DNA of 59,923 nt from Clostridia bacterium (GCA_017465465.1 JAFTWE010000027.1:1-59923), one strand, 5' to 3'; counted from the stretch's first letter, positions 21,792 through 31,255 are shown. A program made the numbers and translations. Notes: generated from the sequence alone by a model not told the origin.

Positions 21792-21819
21792 TTGAAAAAA
21801 GACCTTCAGGTGGTATAAT
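21792..21819 (+). promoter_or_regulatory. Promoter of the flavin reductase gene
   Basis: TTGAAA (21792-21797), 16 bases, TATAAT (21814-21819) with an extended TGG before the -10. The start codon is 28 bases downstream. Confidence 0.6.
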
Positions 21820-21847
21820 TAAAGCATAAAGAAAGTGAGGTAATTTT

Positions 21848-22405
21848 ATGCGTAAAGATTTTGGTAAAAAAACCTGGGCATATCCAATGCCTGTATTTAT
21901 TGTTGCGGCTTATGATAAAAACGGTGAGGCTTGCTGTATGAATGCGGCCTGGGGCGGGATTTATGATGACAATCAGATTATGGTGTGCATTTCTGAGGGC
22001 CATAAAACAACAAAAAATATTCTTGAAAGCAAGGCTTTCACAGTGAGCATTGCTGATGCCAAGCATATTGTTGAGGCTGATTATGTTGGTATAGTTTCAG
22101 GTAATAACGAACCGGACAAAATGAAAAAAGCAGGGCTTACAACACTTAAATCTGCCTTTGTAAATGCGCCTATTATCAATGAATTTCCTATGGCTATTGA
22201 ATGTAATCTGTTAAAGTTCAACGAAGACGGCATTTGCATTGGTGAAATTGTTAATGTCAGCGCTGATGAATCAGTTTTGGGTGCTGACGGACAGATTGAC
22301 CCTGCAAAGCTTGAAGCGATTACCTATGACCCTGTTCACCATTCTTACATAAAGCTTGGAGAAAAGGTTGGCAATACTTTTTCTGACGGAAAGAAGTTGA
22401 AATAA
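21848..22405 (+). CDS. Flavin reductase-like FMN-binding protein (flavoredoxin type)
   Basis: 185 residues of the flavin reductase-like split-barrel family. The start (KTWAYPMPVFIVAAYDKNGEACCMNAAWGG) and the segment VCISEGHKTTKNILESKAFTVSIA match flavoredoxins, which bind FMN and pass electrons from NAD(P)H or ferredoxin. The physiological partner is not indicated. ATG 21848 follows AGTGAGG. It is followed one base later by the PAS protein gene, so the two form an operon. Confidence 0.85.
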   Translation: MRKDFGKKTWAYPMPVFIVAAYDKNGEACCMNAAWGGIYDDNQIMVCISEGHKTTKNILESKAFTVSIADAKHIVEADYVGIVSGNNEPDKMKKAGLTTLKSAFVNAPIINEFPMAIECNLLKFNEDGICIGEIVNVSADESVLGADGQIDPAKLEAITYDPVHHSYIKLGEKVGNTFSDGKKLK

Positions 22406-22406
22406 T

Positions 22407-22772
22407 ATGGAAGTTTCACAATTTTTTAAAAGCTTAATCGATAGCGATTCTGCACCTGTTGTAATATGTGATTCAGAGCATATTGTGGTCTATATGAATC
22501 CTGCATCGGTTGAAAGATATCACATAGATTTAACCGGAAAAAGCATTAAGCTTTGCCACAATGCAGATTCAAATGAAAAGATAGACAAAGTGGTTGAATG
22601 GTTTAAAGAAAGTAAAGAGAATAACAAGGTTTTTACTTCGCGAAATGATGAAGAAAACAAAGATGTTTATATGGTAGCCTTGCGTGATGACAGCGGCAAG
22701 CTCATAGGCTATTATGAAAAGCACGAATACCGAAGCTGTGAAACAGAGAAAACCTACGCTCAGATTAAATAA
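22407..22772 (+). CDS. PAS-domain protein
   Basis: 121 residues, a single PAS domain (SDSAPVVICDSEHIVVYMNPASVERY, then TGKSIKLCHN and VYMVALRDDSGKLIGYYEKHEY). No output domain is attached. It resembles the stand-alone PAS proteins of clostridia that may bind a small ligand or heme. The one-base gap to the flavoredoxin gene suggests a redox-linked sensing role, which is inference. Confidence 0.78.
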   Translation: MEVSQFFKSLIDSDSAPVVICDSEHIVVYMNPASVERYHIDLTGKSIKLCHNADSNEKIDKVVEWFKESKENNKVFTSRNDEENKDVYMVALRDDSGKLIGYYEKHEYRSCETEKTYAQIK

Positions 22773-22780
22773 GGCATAAT

Positions 22781-22810
22781 AAAAGCACCCGGCAAGGGTG
22801 CTTTTAGTTT
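22781..22810. terminator. Bidirectional terminator
   Basis: AAAAGCACCC (22781-22790) / GGGTGCTTTT (22796-22805), perfect 10-bp stem, 5-base loop, between the PAS gene and the convergent 5'-nucleotidase gene. Confidence 0.88.
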
Positions 22811-22813
22811 TAA

Positions 22814-25075
22814 TCAATAATGTAAGCTTCCGCAGTCACAATACTGCTGAATATCAAGAATTCTGAAAATAAAGCAAACAATCTTCCAGATGAAGCCCGG
22901 GAAGCCGTCTTTATGGCAAAGATGCTCACAGTTTTCTGCTAAATCGATTTTTTCTTCAATTGCATCAAGGCTGTCGGCAACTTCATACGCCGAGGATGGA
23001 TTTGTTGCTTTCACTGCTTCAAGTTCTGCCTCAATTATGATAATCAAATCTTCATATTTTCCGTCAACATCCTTCGCTTTGAAGTCGGCAATCATAGCTT
23101 CAATTTCTGTGTAGTCCGGTTCGATGTATGTTCCGTCTGCAATTCCCTCTTCAAGAGCATCACACATATCGTTGAATTCTTCTTCAAGTGCGTCGAGAAT
23201 GTACTGTTCTTCTTCCGAATAGTTGTTTCTGAGCCAACGACCGTCAAGGTGCTCCTGAATTATATATTCGTGTTTTTCTCTTATATATTCAATAGCGTCA
23301 TCATTAAGGTCATTGTTGCTTGAAATCTCAACATATCGGTCATAAGCGTTGTTGTATCCGCTGTAATCGGCTCTTTTTGCACCACAGATACAGTTTGCGC
23401 CATCGGGGAATGTGTGTGATGTGTGGGTAGCGTTAATCTTTATTCTGCCGTCACCGTCAGGGTTGCCGTATTGCTCTGCTGTAATTTTTCCGTTCAAATT
23501 TTCAGTAAAATACTTTATAAGCATTTCGGAATCACAAAGGAGACCTTCCTGCTGAACAACTCTTGCATCTTCAAGCATTGTCAATCCGTCACCGCCGCTT
23601 GTGAGCACATACTCCGTGCCTGCAATGGTATATTTTGCGTCAAGGTCAACGGGTTTTCCACCTACAAGAACATTGGCAACACGGCGCTCCATTGTTTCAT
23701 CAATGCTGATAAAATTGCCGTTTATATCGGTAACAACAGGGCTTTCTGTCCATGTGTTGATTTCAAAGGTTACACCTGAAACCTGGAAGAAACCACCCAA
23801 AGAATCGGGGCATGAGCGTGCGCCGTGCTCAAGGATATCAATAAGCTGCTGACCTGTGATTTCAAGAACGCACATTTTGTTGTTCCAGGGGTTCATATCC
23901 ATAAGCATTTTTCTTGTAACATCACCAACGGGAATTTCGTTTCTTATTCCGCCGCCGTTGCTCAAAGCAACATCTGCACCTGTTACTGCACGGTAAGCAT
24001 CAGCTACAAAGTTGCCTGCGTTGGTTTCTCTTTTGCGTACAGCCCAACTTCCGTCATCATCATAAGCAATAAGCTCTGCCTCGGATGTGCCTATTATTTC
24101 ATAAAGATAAGCAATTTGTTCATCGTAACCGTCGATTTTAGCTTTAACGATGTTGTAAGCTTCCTTTGCATCATCAGACATTGTATCAACATTAACTTCA
24201 TCAGGATTTATAAGCTCAAAGGTTGGCGTGCCGTCCTCCTTGATTGTGAGCTGGCCGAAGTTGGCAAATTTTGTGCCTGTTGAAGAGAGTGCAACATCCT
24301 CGTTATCTTTGTTTTTGTATGTTGCACTTTCAATTGTTTCGTGTGAATGGGCATCAATGAAACAGTCAATGCCGTTTGTGTTGGCAATAACATCTGTTGA
24401 TTTCCAACCGTCAGTGGTTTCAAGAATACCGAGGTGACCAACAGCAACAACAATATCAGCACCATCAGCTATTGCGTTATCAACACTTTTCTGAACATTT
24501 TCATAAAGCACGCCGTCTTCCATATCATAAGTGGGGAAGCCGTAAATAATGTTTCCGTTTTCATCCTTGAAATATTCGGGATTTGCTTTGCTGACGGTTT
24601 CGGGAGTTGTGATGCCGACAAAGGCAATCTGATAATCTCCGATATCCTTGATTGCATAAGGCTTAAACACACCGCTTATGCTCGACAAATCATAGAAGTT
24701 TGAGCTGATATATTCATACTCTGCCTTGGTTTCGGCAATGTCAAGGAAGGTTTCCATACCATAGTCATATTCGTGATTGCCGGGAACTGCGTAGTCGTAG
24801 CCAACGGAATTCATAATATCCACTATTGCTTCGCCTTGAGTTAGTGTGCCGATAACCTCGCCCTGAATGGCATCACCTGCATCAACAGCGATAACAGTTT
24901 TTCCTTCTGCTTCAAGCTGAGCCTTGTATGCGGCAAGAATTGCATAATCATCAATGGCACAGTGAACATCGTTTGTGTAAAGAATGACTGTTTCCGCCTC
25001 AGCGGCAAATGCAAGCGGGAAAGTGGAAATCACCATCACAACTGCAAGAATAACGCTTAAAATTTTAGTTTTCAT
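22814..25075 (-). CDS. Secreted 5'-nucleotidase/2',3'-cyclic phosphodiesterase family enzyme
   Basis: 753 residues. Signal peptide (MKTKILSVILAVVMVISTFPLAFA). The metallophosphatase domain has LYTNDVHC, DAGDAIQGE, GNHEYDYG and IDAHSHETI; the 5'-nucleotidase C-terminal domain has NGGGIRNEIPVGDVT and TSGGDGLTM. A helical acidic stretch follows, then a Cys-rich end (CEHLCHKDGFPGFIWK..., terminating CDCGSLHY) with a hydrophobic middle, a tail I recognise from other secreted proteins of gut Clostridia. Probably releases nucleosides and phosphate outside the cell. AAGGAGG precedes ATG 25075. Confidence 0.9.
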   Translation of the reverse strand: MKTKILSVILAVVMVISTFPLAFAAEAETVILYTNDVHCAIDDYAILAAYKAQLEAEGKTVIAVDAGDAIQGEVIGTLTQGEAIVDIMNSVGYDYAVPGNHEYDYGMETFLDIAETKAEYEYISSNFYDLSSISGVFKPYAIKDIGDYQIAFVGITTPETVSKANPEYFKDENGNIIYGFPTYDMEDGVLYENVQKSVDNAIADGADIVVAVGHLGILETTDGWKSTDVIANTNGIDCFIDAHSHETIESATYKNKDNEDVALSSTGTKFANFGQLTIKEDGTPTFELINPDEVNVDTMSDDAKEAYNIVKAKIDGYDEQIAYLYEIIGTSEAELIAYDDDGSWAVRKRETNAGNFVADAYRAVTGADVALSNGGGIRNEIPVGDVTRKMLMDMNPWNNKMCVLEITGQQLIDILEHGARSCPDSLGGFFQVSGVTFEINTWTESPVVTDINGNFISIDETMERRVANVLVGGKPVDLDAKYTIAGTEYVLTSGGDGLTMLEDARVVQQEGLLCDSEMLIKYFTENLNGKITAEQYGNPDGDGRIKINATHTSHTFPDGANCICGAKRADYSGYNNAYDRYVEISSNNDLNDDAIEYIREKHEYIIQEHLDGRWLRNNYSEEEQYILDALEEEFNDMCDALEEGIADGTYIEPDYTEIEAMIADFKAKDVDGKYEDLIIIIEAELEAVKATNPSSAYEVADSLDAIEEKIDLAENCEHLCHKDGFPGFIWKIVCFIFRILDIQQYCDCGSLHY

Positions 25076-25087
25076 TTGATTGCCTCC

Positions 25088-25570
25088 TTAAATTATATAA
25101 TAATCAAACATGAAGTCAGCACTTTCGCCTGCAATTCTCAGTGAAATATAGCCTGACGGGTTTTCGAGAACATAGGTCTGAGTCAGCTCATTGAGCTTGA
25201 ATTCGTGAACAATTTTGTCGTCCTCAAGTAAAACAATTTTGAAATTTCCTGAATCAACACGAGCGTGATTGATTGTAATTTCTAAACGGTTACCGATGAT
25301 GTTTTCACCGTATATTTCGGAAACACCGGTAAATTTATTTGAAGAATAGGTTGTGGTGTTTGAAATGCTGCCGGTGGACTCCTTAAGATTTAAGGCTCCT
25401 AAGTCCATTTTTATGATGTTGTCATCTGTAATTGATTGCAGCGAGTAGTTGTCAGCACCGTTAGTGTCTTCAATGTGCTCAAGGTTACTGCCGAACATCC
25501 ATACACAGCAGACAATAACAAGTATCACAGCACCTGCACCGATAAGGAATTTTTTAATCTTTTCGTTCAT
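25088..25570 (-). CDS. Membrane-anchored hypothetical protein
   Basis: About 160 residues. One N-terminal membrane span (FLIGAGAVILVIVCCVWMFG), then an extracytoplasmic beta-rich domain. I chose the ATG at 25570 because AAAGGGA is then at a normal distance; 25576 is the alternative. No family recognised. It lies between a TetR regulator and the 5'-nucleotidase, all on the minus strand and closely spaced, so it is probably co-regulated with them. Confidence 0.65.
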   Translation of the reverse strand: MNEKIKKFLIGAGAVILVIVCCVWMFGSNLEHIEDTNGADNYSLQSITDDNIIKMDLGALNLKESTGSISNTTTYSSNKFTGVSEIYGENIIGNRLEITINHARVDSGNFKIVLLEDDKIVHEFKLNELTQTYVLENPSGYISLRIAGESADFMFDYYII

Positions 25571-25603
25571 AGCCATTATCCCTTTCTGCAATGAAATTAA
25601 ATT

Positions 25604-26311
25604 CTACCTTTTAATTGCCAAAAGCGTTTCTAATTCTGTTTCGTCGATATTTTCAACATACTCAATAAATTCTCTGAGTATTCGATTGCTTATGGTACGG
25701 TAATCCGTTGCAAGCACTTTGTTAATTTTTCTTTTTCTTATTTCTTCGGGAATTCCGTAAATTGACATAATACTGTCCAAAGCTCCTGCAATTCTCATTT
25801 CAAGGGAGGCGGAATCTCCCGTTGTCATAAGAGTTGCGTATTCAATTCCTGAAACAATGGTTTCGGCTTCGGCGAATTGGTCGCCTGTCCAGCAATTACA
25901 GTAATCGGCAAAAACCTTTTTTGCTCTTTGTGCATCGTTCCTGCGGATAATTTCAAGGCACATCGGGCTTTGATAGGCCGCAATAAAAAACTCCTTTGCC
26001 ACGCTGTTTTCTTCGCAGGCTGCAGCCATTGACATAAGCTCCAGACAAATTGCCATAACAGAGCTGACACCGTCATTAGCTTCTGACTCTATCATTTTCC
26101 ACTGGAATTTGCACAGTATATCTGTCATCACGGCAAGAATGTGCTCTTTGGAAGGGAAGTGGAACATAACATTACCGGGGCTTAAGTCGACCTCTTTAGC
26201 TATTGTTCTGATTGAAGCCCCTGAATATCCGTTTTCCATAATCATTCTCGTTGCCACACGGATAATCTGAAGCTTGGTAGAGCCTTGTTTGCTTTTTTCT
26301 GTTGAAGCCAT
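25604..26311 (-). CDS. TetR-family transcriptional regulator
   Basis: 235 residues. N-terminal HTH GASIRTIAKEVDLSPGNVMFHFPSKEHIL is typical of TetR; the C-terminal ligand domain is not assignable. A 36-bp near-perfect palindrome covers its own -10 box, so it probably represses itself and the downstream membrane protein and nucleotidase genes. ATG 26311 follows AAGGAGGGGTGT. Confidence 0.9.
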   Translation of the reverse strand: MASTEKSKQGSTKLQIIRVATRMIMENGYSGASIRTIAKEVDLSPGNVMFHFPSKEHILAVMTDILCKFQWKMIESEANDGVSSVMAICLELMSMAAACEENSVAKEFFIAAYQSPMCLEIIRRNDAQRAKKVFADYCNCWTGDQFAEAETIVSGIEYATLMTTGDSASLEMRIAGALDSIMSIYGIPEEIRKRKINKVLATDYRTISNRILREFIEYVENIDETELETLLAIKR

Positions 26312-26327
26312 TACACCCCTCCTTACT

Positions 26328-26363
26328 AAAATGGAACGCGTTCAACTGAACACGTTCCATTTT
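26328..26363. promoter_or_regulatory. TetR operator palindrome
   Basis: AAAATGGAACGCGTTCA (26328-26344) and TGAACACGTTCCATTTT (26347-26363): 17-bp arms with one mismatch and a 2-base centre. It starts 17 bases upstream of the tetR start codon and overlaps the -10. Confidence 0.85.
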
Positions 26364-26387
26364 ACCCCTCCACTACCTGTTTGTCAA
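26359..26387 (-). promoter_or_regulatory. Promoter of the tetR operon
   Basis: Minus strand TTGACA (26387-26382), 17 bases, TAAAAT (26364-26359). Consensus -35; the -10 sits inside the operator palindrome, giving direct repression. Confidence 0.8.
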
Positions 26388-26449
26388 GGAGAATATAGAA
26401 AAATATGATTAATTTGGATTTTGCTTCAGAAAATGTGTATTTTCAAATA

Positions 26450-26478
26450 TTGATTTAATTTTGTCATTATGATATAAT
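26450..26478 (+). promoter_or_regulatory. Promoter of the UDP-FucNAc operon
   Basis: TTGATT (26450-26455), 17 bases, TATAAT (26473-26478). The first start codon is at 26563. The same TTGATT-17-TATAAT pattern recurs at 39302. Confidence 0.7.
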
Positions 26479-26562
26479 TTCAAAAGAATGGGCTTTTTAT
26501 AGAATTTTATTGGTGCAAAAAGCTTGAAGTAAGAGTGTTAAATTCTAATCGGAGGCATAATT

Positions 26563-27603
26563 ATGTCACTTTTTACAAACAAAACATTGCTTATCACAGG
26601 TGGTACGGGGTCATTCGGTAACGCTGTGCTGAATCGCTTTCTTCGTACCGATATCGGGGAAATCCGCATTTTTTCCCGCGATGAAAAGAAGCAGGATGAT
26701 ATGCGCCACGAATTTCAGGTGAAGATGCCTGATGTGGCTGACAAAATCAAATTTTACATCGGCGATGTGCGTGATATTGCATCGGTGAAAAATGCAATGT
26801 ACGGCGTTGATTATATATTCCACGCGGCTGCTCTCAAGCAGGTTCCGTCCTGTGAATTCTTTCCGATTGAGGCTGTTAAAACCAATGTTCTCGGAACAGA
26901 AAATGTACTCACCGCTGCTATTGAAGCAGGGGTTAAAAATGTTGTTTGTCTTTCTACCGATAAGGCCGCATACCCTGTAAATGCTATGGGCACATCCAAA
27001 GCTATGATGGAAAAGGTAGTGGTTGCAAAAGCCCGTACCACTAAAAATACAAAAATTTGTTGCACCCGTTACGGTAATGTTATGTGCTCTCGCGGTTCGG
27101 TTATTCCTTTGTGGATTGACCAGATAAGAAACGGCAGTGCCATAACTCTCACAGAACCTTCTATGACCCGCTTTATAATGTCACTTGATGAAGCTGTTGA
27201 CCTTGTTCTGTTTGCGTTTGAACACGGTGAAGCAGGAGATATCCTTGTTCAGAAGGCACCTGCCTGCACAATTCAGACCCAGGCTGAGGCTGTTTGTGAG
27301 CTGTTTGGCGGCAAAAAAGAAGATATTAAAATTATCGGTATCCGCCACGGTGAAAAGATGTATGAAACTCTGCTCACAAATGAAGAATGTGCAAATGCCA
27401 TTGATATGGGCGATTTCTACCGTGTTCCTTGTGATAAGCGCGGTCTTAACTATGATAAATATTTCAATCAGGGTGACACTGAGCGCAACACATTAACTGA
27501 GTTTAACTCCAATAATACTCAGCTCCTTACTGTTCAGGAAACAAAAGAAAAGATTGCCGCTCTTACCTATATTCAGGACGAGCTTGCCAAGGGGGCAAAA
27601 TAA
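26563..27603 (+). CDS. capE: UDP-GlcNAc 4,6-dehydratase/5-epimerase (CapE/WbjB type)
   Basis: 346 residues. First step toward UDP-N-acetyl-L-fucosamine. Rossmann motif ITGGTGSFGNAVLNRF at residues 10-25. The catalytic site reads AMGTSKAMMEK, with Met in place of the usual SDR Tyr, as in the FlaA1/WbjB/CapE group. CTRYGNVMCSRGSVIPLW is also typical. Followed by the capF-like gene with a 1-base overlap, which fixes the pathway. Confidence 0.92.
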   Translation: MSLFTNKTLLITGGTGSFGNAVLNRFLRTDIGEIRIFSRDEKKQDDMRHEFQVKMPDVADKIKFYIGDVRDIASVKNAMYGVDYIFHAAALKQVPSCEFFPIEAVKTNVLGTENVLTAAIEAGVKNVVCLSTDKAAYPVNAMGTSKAMMEKVVVAKARTTKNTKICCTRYGNVMCSRGSVIPLWIDQIRNGSAITLTEPSMTRFIMSLDEAVDLVLFAFEHGEAGDILVQKAPACTIQTQAEAVCELFGGKKEDIKIIGIRHGEKMYETLLTNEECANAIDMGDFYRVPCDKRGLNYDKYFNQGDTERNTLTEFNSNNTQLLTVQETKEKIAALTYIQDELAKGAK

Positions 27604-28802
27604 TGAACATACTTGTAACAGGCGCCAAAGGCTTTGCAGGTAAAAATTTTTGCGCCGGCCTCAAAAATATCCGCGACGGTAAGGATAAAACCCGTCCCGA
27701 TATCGTAATTGATGAAATTTTTGAATATGATATTGACACAGCTCCCGAATTGTTGGATGAATACTGCCAAAAAGCTGATTTTGTTTTCAATTTTGCAGGT
27801 GTAAACCGTCCGCAGAATCCTGATGAATTTATGCAGGGGAATTTTGGTTTTGCGTCAAAACTGCTCGATACGCTTAAAAAGTATAACAACACTTGCCCCG
27901 TGATGATTTCGTCTTCTATACAGGCAACTTGTATCGGCCGTTATGACAGCGATTACGGAAGGAGCAAAAAAGCAGGGGAGGACCTTGTTTTTGAATATTC
28001 AGAAGAAACAGGAGCAAGGGTGTTGGTATACCGTTTTCCTAACTTATTCGGTAAATGGTGCAGACCAAATTATAACAGCGCTGTTGCAACCTTTTGCAAT
28101 AACATCGCAAATGATTTGCCGATTACCGTAAGTGACAGAAATGTTCAGCTTGAGCTTCTTTATATTGATGACCTTGTTGCTGAAATGCTTGATGCACTTG
28201 AGGGAAAAGAGCATCATTGCACATTTGACGGCATTGAAACAGTTCTTGATGAAAGCGGAAAATTCTGCGCCGCACCGATTACTCATAAGGTAACACTTGG
28301 TGAAATTGTGGATTTGCTTAACAGCTTTAAAGAGCAGACAAGCACTCTTGTTATGCCCGAAATTCCGTATAATTCTTTTGCTAAAAAATTATACAGCACA
28401 TATCTGTCTTATCTTCCTAAAGAAAAAGTATCATTTCCTCTTAAAATGAATGAGGATGCAAGAGGCAGCTTTACAGAGCTTTTGAAAACCGAAAAATGCG
28501 GACAGTTTTCTGTAAATATTTCAAAACCCGGAATTACAAAAGGTCAGCATTGGCACCATACTAAATGGGAGTTTTTTATTGTTGTCAGCGGACACGGACT
28601 TATTCAGGAGCGTAAAATCGGAACAGATGAGGTCCTGAATTTTGAAGTAAGCGGAGATAAAATTGAAGCAATTCATATGCTCCCGGGGTATACACACAAT
28701 ATTATCAATCTCTCTGAAACCGAAAATCTTGTTACGGTGATGTGGGCAAATGAGCAGTTTGACCCAAATCATCCTGATACATTTTTTGAGGTAGTTGAAT
28801 AA
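27603..28802 (+). CDS. capF: Bifunctional NAD-dependent reductase/epimerase with cupin domain (CapF/WbjC type)
   Basis: 399 residues. N-terminal SDR domain (GAKGFAGKNF; YGRSKKAGEDLV with the Tyr-x3-Lys pair) and a C-terminal cupin (GQHWHHTKWEFFIVVSGHG; MLPGYTHNI) that binds a metal. CapF makes UDP-N-acetyl-6-deoxy-L-talosamine from the CapE product. The start overlaps the last base of the capE stop (TAATG). Confidence 0.92.
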   Translation: MNILVTGAKGFAGKNFCAGLKNIRDGKDKTRPDIVIDEIFEYDIDTAPELLDEYCQKADFVFNFAGVNRPQNPDEFMQGNFGFASKLLDTLKKYNNTCPVMISSSIQATCIGRYDSDYGRSKKAGEDLVFEYSEETGARVLVYRFPNLFGKWCRPNYNSAVATFCNNIANDLPITVSDRNVQLELLYIDDLVAEMLDALEGKEHHCTFDGIETVLDESGKFCAAPITHKVTLGEIVDLLNSFKEQTSTLVMPEIPYNSFAKKLYSTYLSYLPKEKVSFPLKMNEDARGSFTELLKTEKCGQFSVNISKPGITKGQHWHHTKWEFFIVVSGHGLIQERKIGTDEVLNFEVSGDKIEAIHMLPGYTHNIINLSETENLVTVMWANEQFDPNHPDTFFEVVE

Positions 28803-28816
28803 GAAAGGGATTTGTA

Positions 28817-30001
28817 ATGGATATTAAACTTGACTACAGTGATATAAAATTTAAAGATAACGGCAAAATAAAATTGCTCATAATTGTGGGCACACGACCT
28901 GAAATCATCCGCCTCTCTGCGGTGATTAACAAATGCCGTAAATATTTTGACTGCATATTGGCTCATACCGGTCAGAATTATGATTATAACCTTAACGGAA
29001 TTTTTTTCAGAGATTTGAAGCTTGCCGACCCTGAGGTATATATGGATGCCGTTGGCGATGACCTTGGTGCAACTGTCGGCAATATTATAAATTGCTCATA
29101 CAAGCTGATGAATCAGATTAAGCCGGATGCACTTCTTATTCTGGGTGACACCAATTCTTGCTTGTCAGCTATTGCCGCAAAGAGATTGCACATTCCGATT
29201 TTTCATATGGAAGCAGGCAACCGTTGCAAGGATGAATGCCTCCCTGAAGAAACCAACCGTCGAATTGTTGATATAATTTCAGATGTAAATCTGGCATACA
29301 GTGAGCATGCCCGTCGTTATCTTCATGAATGCGGACTTCCGAAGGAGCGCACCTATGTAACGGGCTCTCCTATGGCAGAGGTGCTTCACAGCAATTTAGC
29401 TGATATCGACTCTTCTGATGTTCACTCACGCCTTGGACTTGAAAAAGGTAAATATATTTTGCTTTCTGCCCACAGAGAAGAAAATATAGATAATGAAAAG
29501 AATTTCTTAAGTCTTTTTACCGCTATAAATAGGATGGCAGAAAAGTATGATATGCCTATCTTGTACTCTTGCCATCCGAGAAGTAAAAACAGACTTGCGG
29601 CAAGCGACTTTCAGCTTGATTCACGCGTAATTCAGCACGAGCCGCTTGGCTTCCACGATTATAACTGCTTGCAGATGAACGCTTTTTGCTGTGTGTCTGA
29701 CAGCGGAACTTTGCCTGAAGAAAGCTCTTTCTTCGCAAGTATAGGCCGTCCTTTCCCTGCGGTTTGTATCCGCACCTCTACCGAGCGACCTGAGGCATTG
29801 GACAAGGCTTGCTTTATACTTTCAGGTATTGATGAGAACGGCCTGCTTCAGGCTGTGGATACCGCTGTTGAAATGAATTGCAGCGGTGATTTCGGACTTC
29901 CCGTGCCTGATTATGTTGAAGAAAATGTTTCCACAAAAGTGGTTAAGATTATTCAGAGCTATGTGGGTGTTGTTAATAAAATGGTCTGGAGAAAGTTTTA
30001 A
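28817..30001 (+). CDS. capG: UDP-HexNAc 2-epimerase (CapG/WbjD type)
   Basis: 394 residues. Last step to UDP-L-FucNAc. Family motifs in order: IVGTRPEIIRLSAVI, HTGQNYDYNL, LGDTNSCLSA, HMEAGNRCKDECLPEETNRR, LLSAHREENID and SDSGTLPEESSFF. Gap to capF is 14 bases with GAAAGGGA as ribosome site. CapE, CapF and CapG in this order are the standard FucNAc set. Confidence 0.92.
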   Translation: MDIKLDYSDIKFKDNGKIKLLIIVGTRPEIIRLSAVINKCRKYFDCILAHTGQNYDYNLNGIFFRDLKLADPEVYMDAVGDDLGATVGNIINCSYKLMNQIKPDALLILGDTNSCLSAIAAKRLHIPIFHMEAGNRCKDECLPEETNRRIVDIISDVNLAYSEHARRYLHECGLPKERTYVTGSPMAEVLHSNLADIDSSDVHSRLGLEKGKYILLSAHREENIDNEKNFLSLFTAINRMAEKYDMPILYSCHPRSKNRLAASDFQLDSRVIQHEPLGFHDYNCLQMNAFCCVSDSGTLPEESSFFASIGRPFPAVCIRTSTERPEALDKACFILSGIDENGLLQAVDTAVEMNCSGDFGLPVPDYVEENVSTKVVKIIQSYVGVVNKMVWRKF

Positions 30002-30063
30002 ATTTTCTGCTTAACAAACGCCTTTGTTTTGAATACATATTATGTGATTTCCGGGAGGAAACA

Positions 30064-31242
30064 ATGAAAAAAGCAATAGAAATGTTTGAAAGCATATACA
30101 AAAAAGAGCCTGCCTATACGGCTTTTACCCCTTATCGAATTTGCCCTATCGGTGCACACAGCGACCACCAGTTGGGCAAAATAACGGGCTTTGCCATCAA
30201 CAAAGGCATCAATATTGTATATGGACCGAAAGAAAACGGTGTTATCGAAATTCAGTCTTTGCAGTTTCCGAAAAGAGCGCAGTGGCATGTTGAGGTTACA
30301 CCAAAGGTTAAGCAAAACGACTGGGCAGACCACCTGAGAGGTGCCACGATTGCTCTTCATAAGCGTTATCCTCTTCGCAGAGGCCTTTGTGCGGTGATTG
30401 ACGGTGAGCTTCCTATTGGCGGACTTTCATCTTCAGCTGCAGTTATCATCACATTTTTATCTGCTCTTTGCACAATGAACGGAATATCCTTGACACCCAA
30501 TGAGCTTATAACCATTTCTAAAGAAGCTGAAAACAGATATGTCGGTGTTTCCTGCGGTAAGCTTGACCAATCCTGTGAGGTTTATTGCAAGAAAAATAAT
30601 TTGCTGTATATGGATTTGCAGGATGACAGCTATGAGCTTATCCCTCAGCATCCCGATATGAAGCCGTATAAAATTGCCGTTTTCTTCAGCGGGCTTGAGC
30701 GCAGTCTTGCAGGTTCTGCGTTTAATATGCGTGTTGATGAGTGCCGAAGCGCCGCCTATGCCCTGAAGGCTTATTCGGGCATGGATTACGGCAAATTTGA
30801 TGAAACAAATCTCAGAGATGTGCCCGTAGAGGTTTATCTTGAATATAAAGACAGACTTCCCGATAACTGGCGCAAGCGTGCGGAGCATTGGTTTACGGAG
30901 TTTGACCGTGTTCAGAAAGGTGCAGAAGCCTGGCGCAAGGGCGATATAGAAGAATTCGGCAGGCTTTCTTTTGAAAGCGGAAGGTCGTCAATCTATAACT
31001 GGGAAACAGGCTCGCCTGAGCTTAAAGCATTATATGAAATTATGACTCAGACCGACGGAATCTACGGCGGCCGCTTTTCGGGAGCAGGCTTTAAGGGGTG
31101 CTGTATGGCTCTTATTGACCCTGCTTATGAAGAAAGCATTGTAGAAACCGTTACCAAGAAATATCTGAGTGAATTCCCTGATTTGAATGGCAAATTTTCA
31201 GCCCATATCTGTGAAAGTGCAGACGGTGTAAATCTCAAGTGA
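30064..31242 (+). CDS. Galactokinase-like GHMP kinase
   Basis: 392 residues. GHMP features: TPYRICPIGAHSDHQLGK (compare galactokinase PGRxNLIGEHTDY), the ATP loop GELPIGGLSSSAAVII and, near the end, FSGAGFKGCCMALI. Phosphorylates a sugar at C1; the substrate may be galactose, another hexose or a modified sugar. Next to a sugar-1-phosphate nucleotidyltransferase, so together they would turn a free sugar into an NDP-sugar. GGGAGGAAAC precedes ATG 30064. Confidence 0.82.
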   Translation: MKKAIEMFESIYKKEPAYTAFTPYRICPIGAHSDHQLGKITGFAINKGINIVYGPKENGVIEIQSLQFPKRAQWHVEVTPKVKQNDWADHLRGATIALHKRYPLRRGLCAVIDGELPIGGLSSSAAVIITFLSALCTMNGISLTPNELITISKEAENRYVGVSCGKLDQSCEVYCKKNNLLYMDLQDDSYELIPQHPDMKPYKIAVFFSGLERSLAGSAFNMRVDECRSAAYALKAYSGMDYGKFDETNLRDVPVEVYLEYKDRLPDNWRKRAEHWFTEFDRVQKGAEAWRKGDIEEFGRLSFESGRSSIYNWETGSPELKALYEIMTQTDGIYGGRFSGAGFKGCCMALIDPAYEESIVETVTKKYLSEFPDLNGKFSAHICESADGVNLK

Positions 31243-31255
31243 TGAGGTGTTTAGT

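Noticed and set aside
22890..24703. Several open frames antisense to the 5'-nucleotidase gene
   Set aside because: They lack ribosome sites and family signatures and mirror the codon pattern of the real gene.
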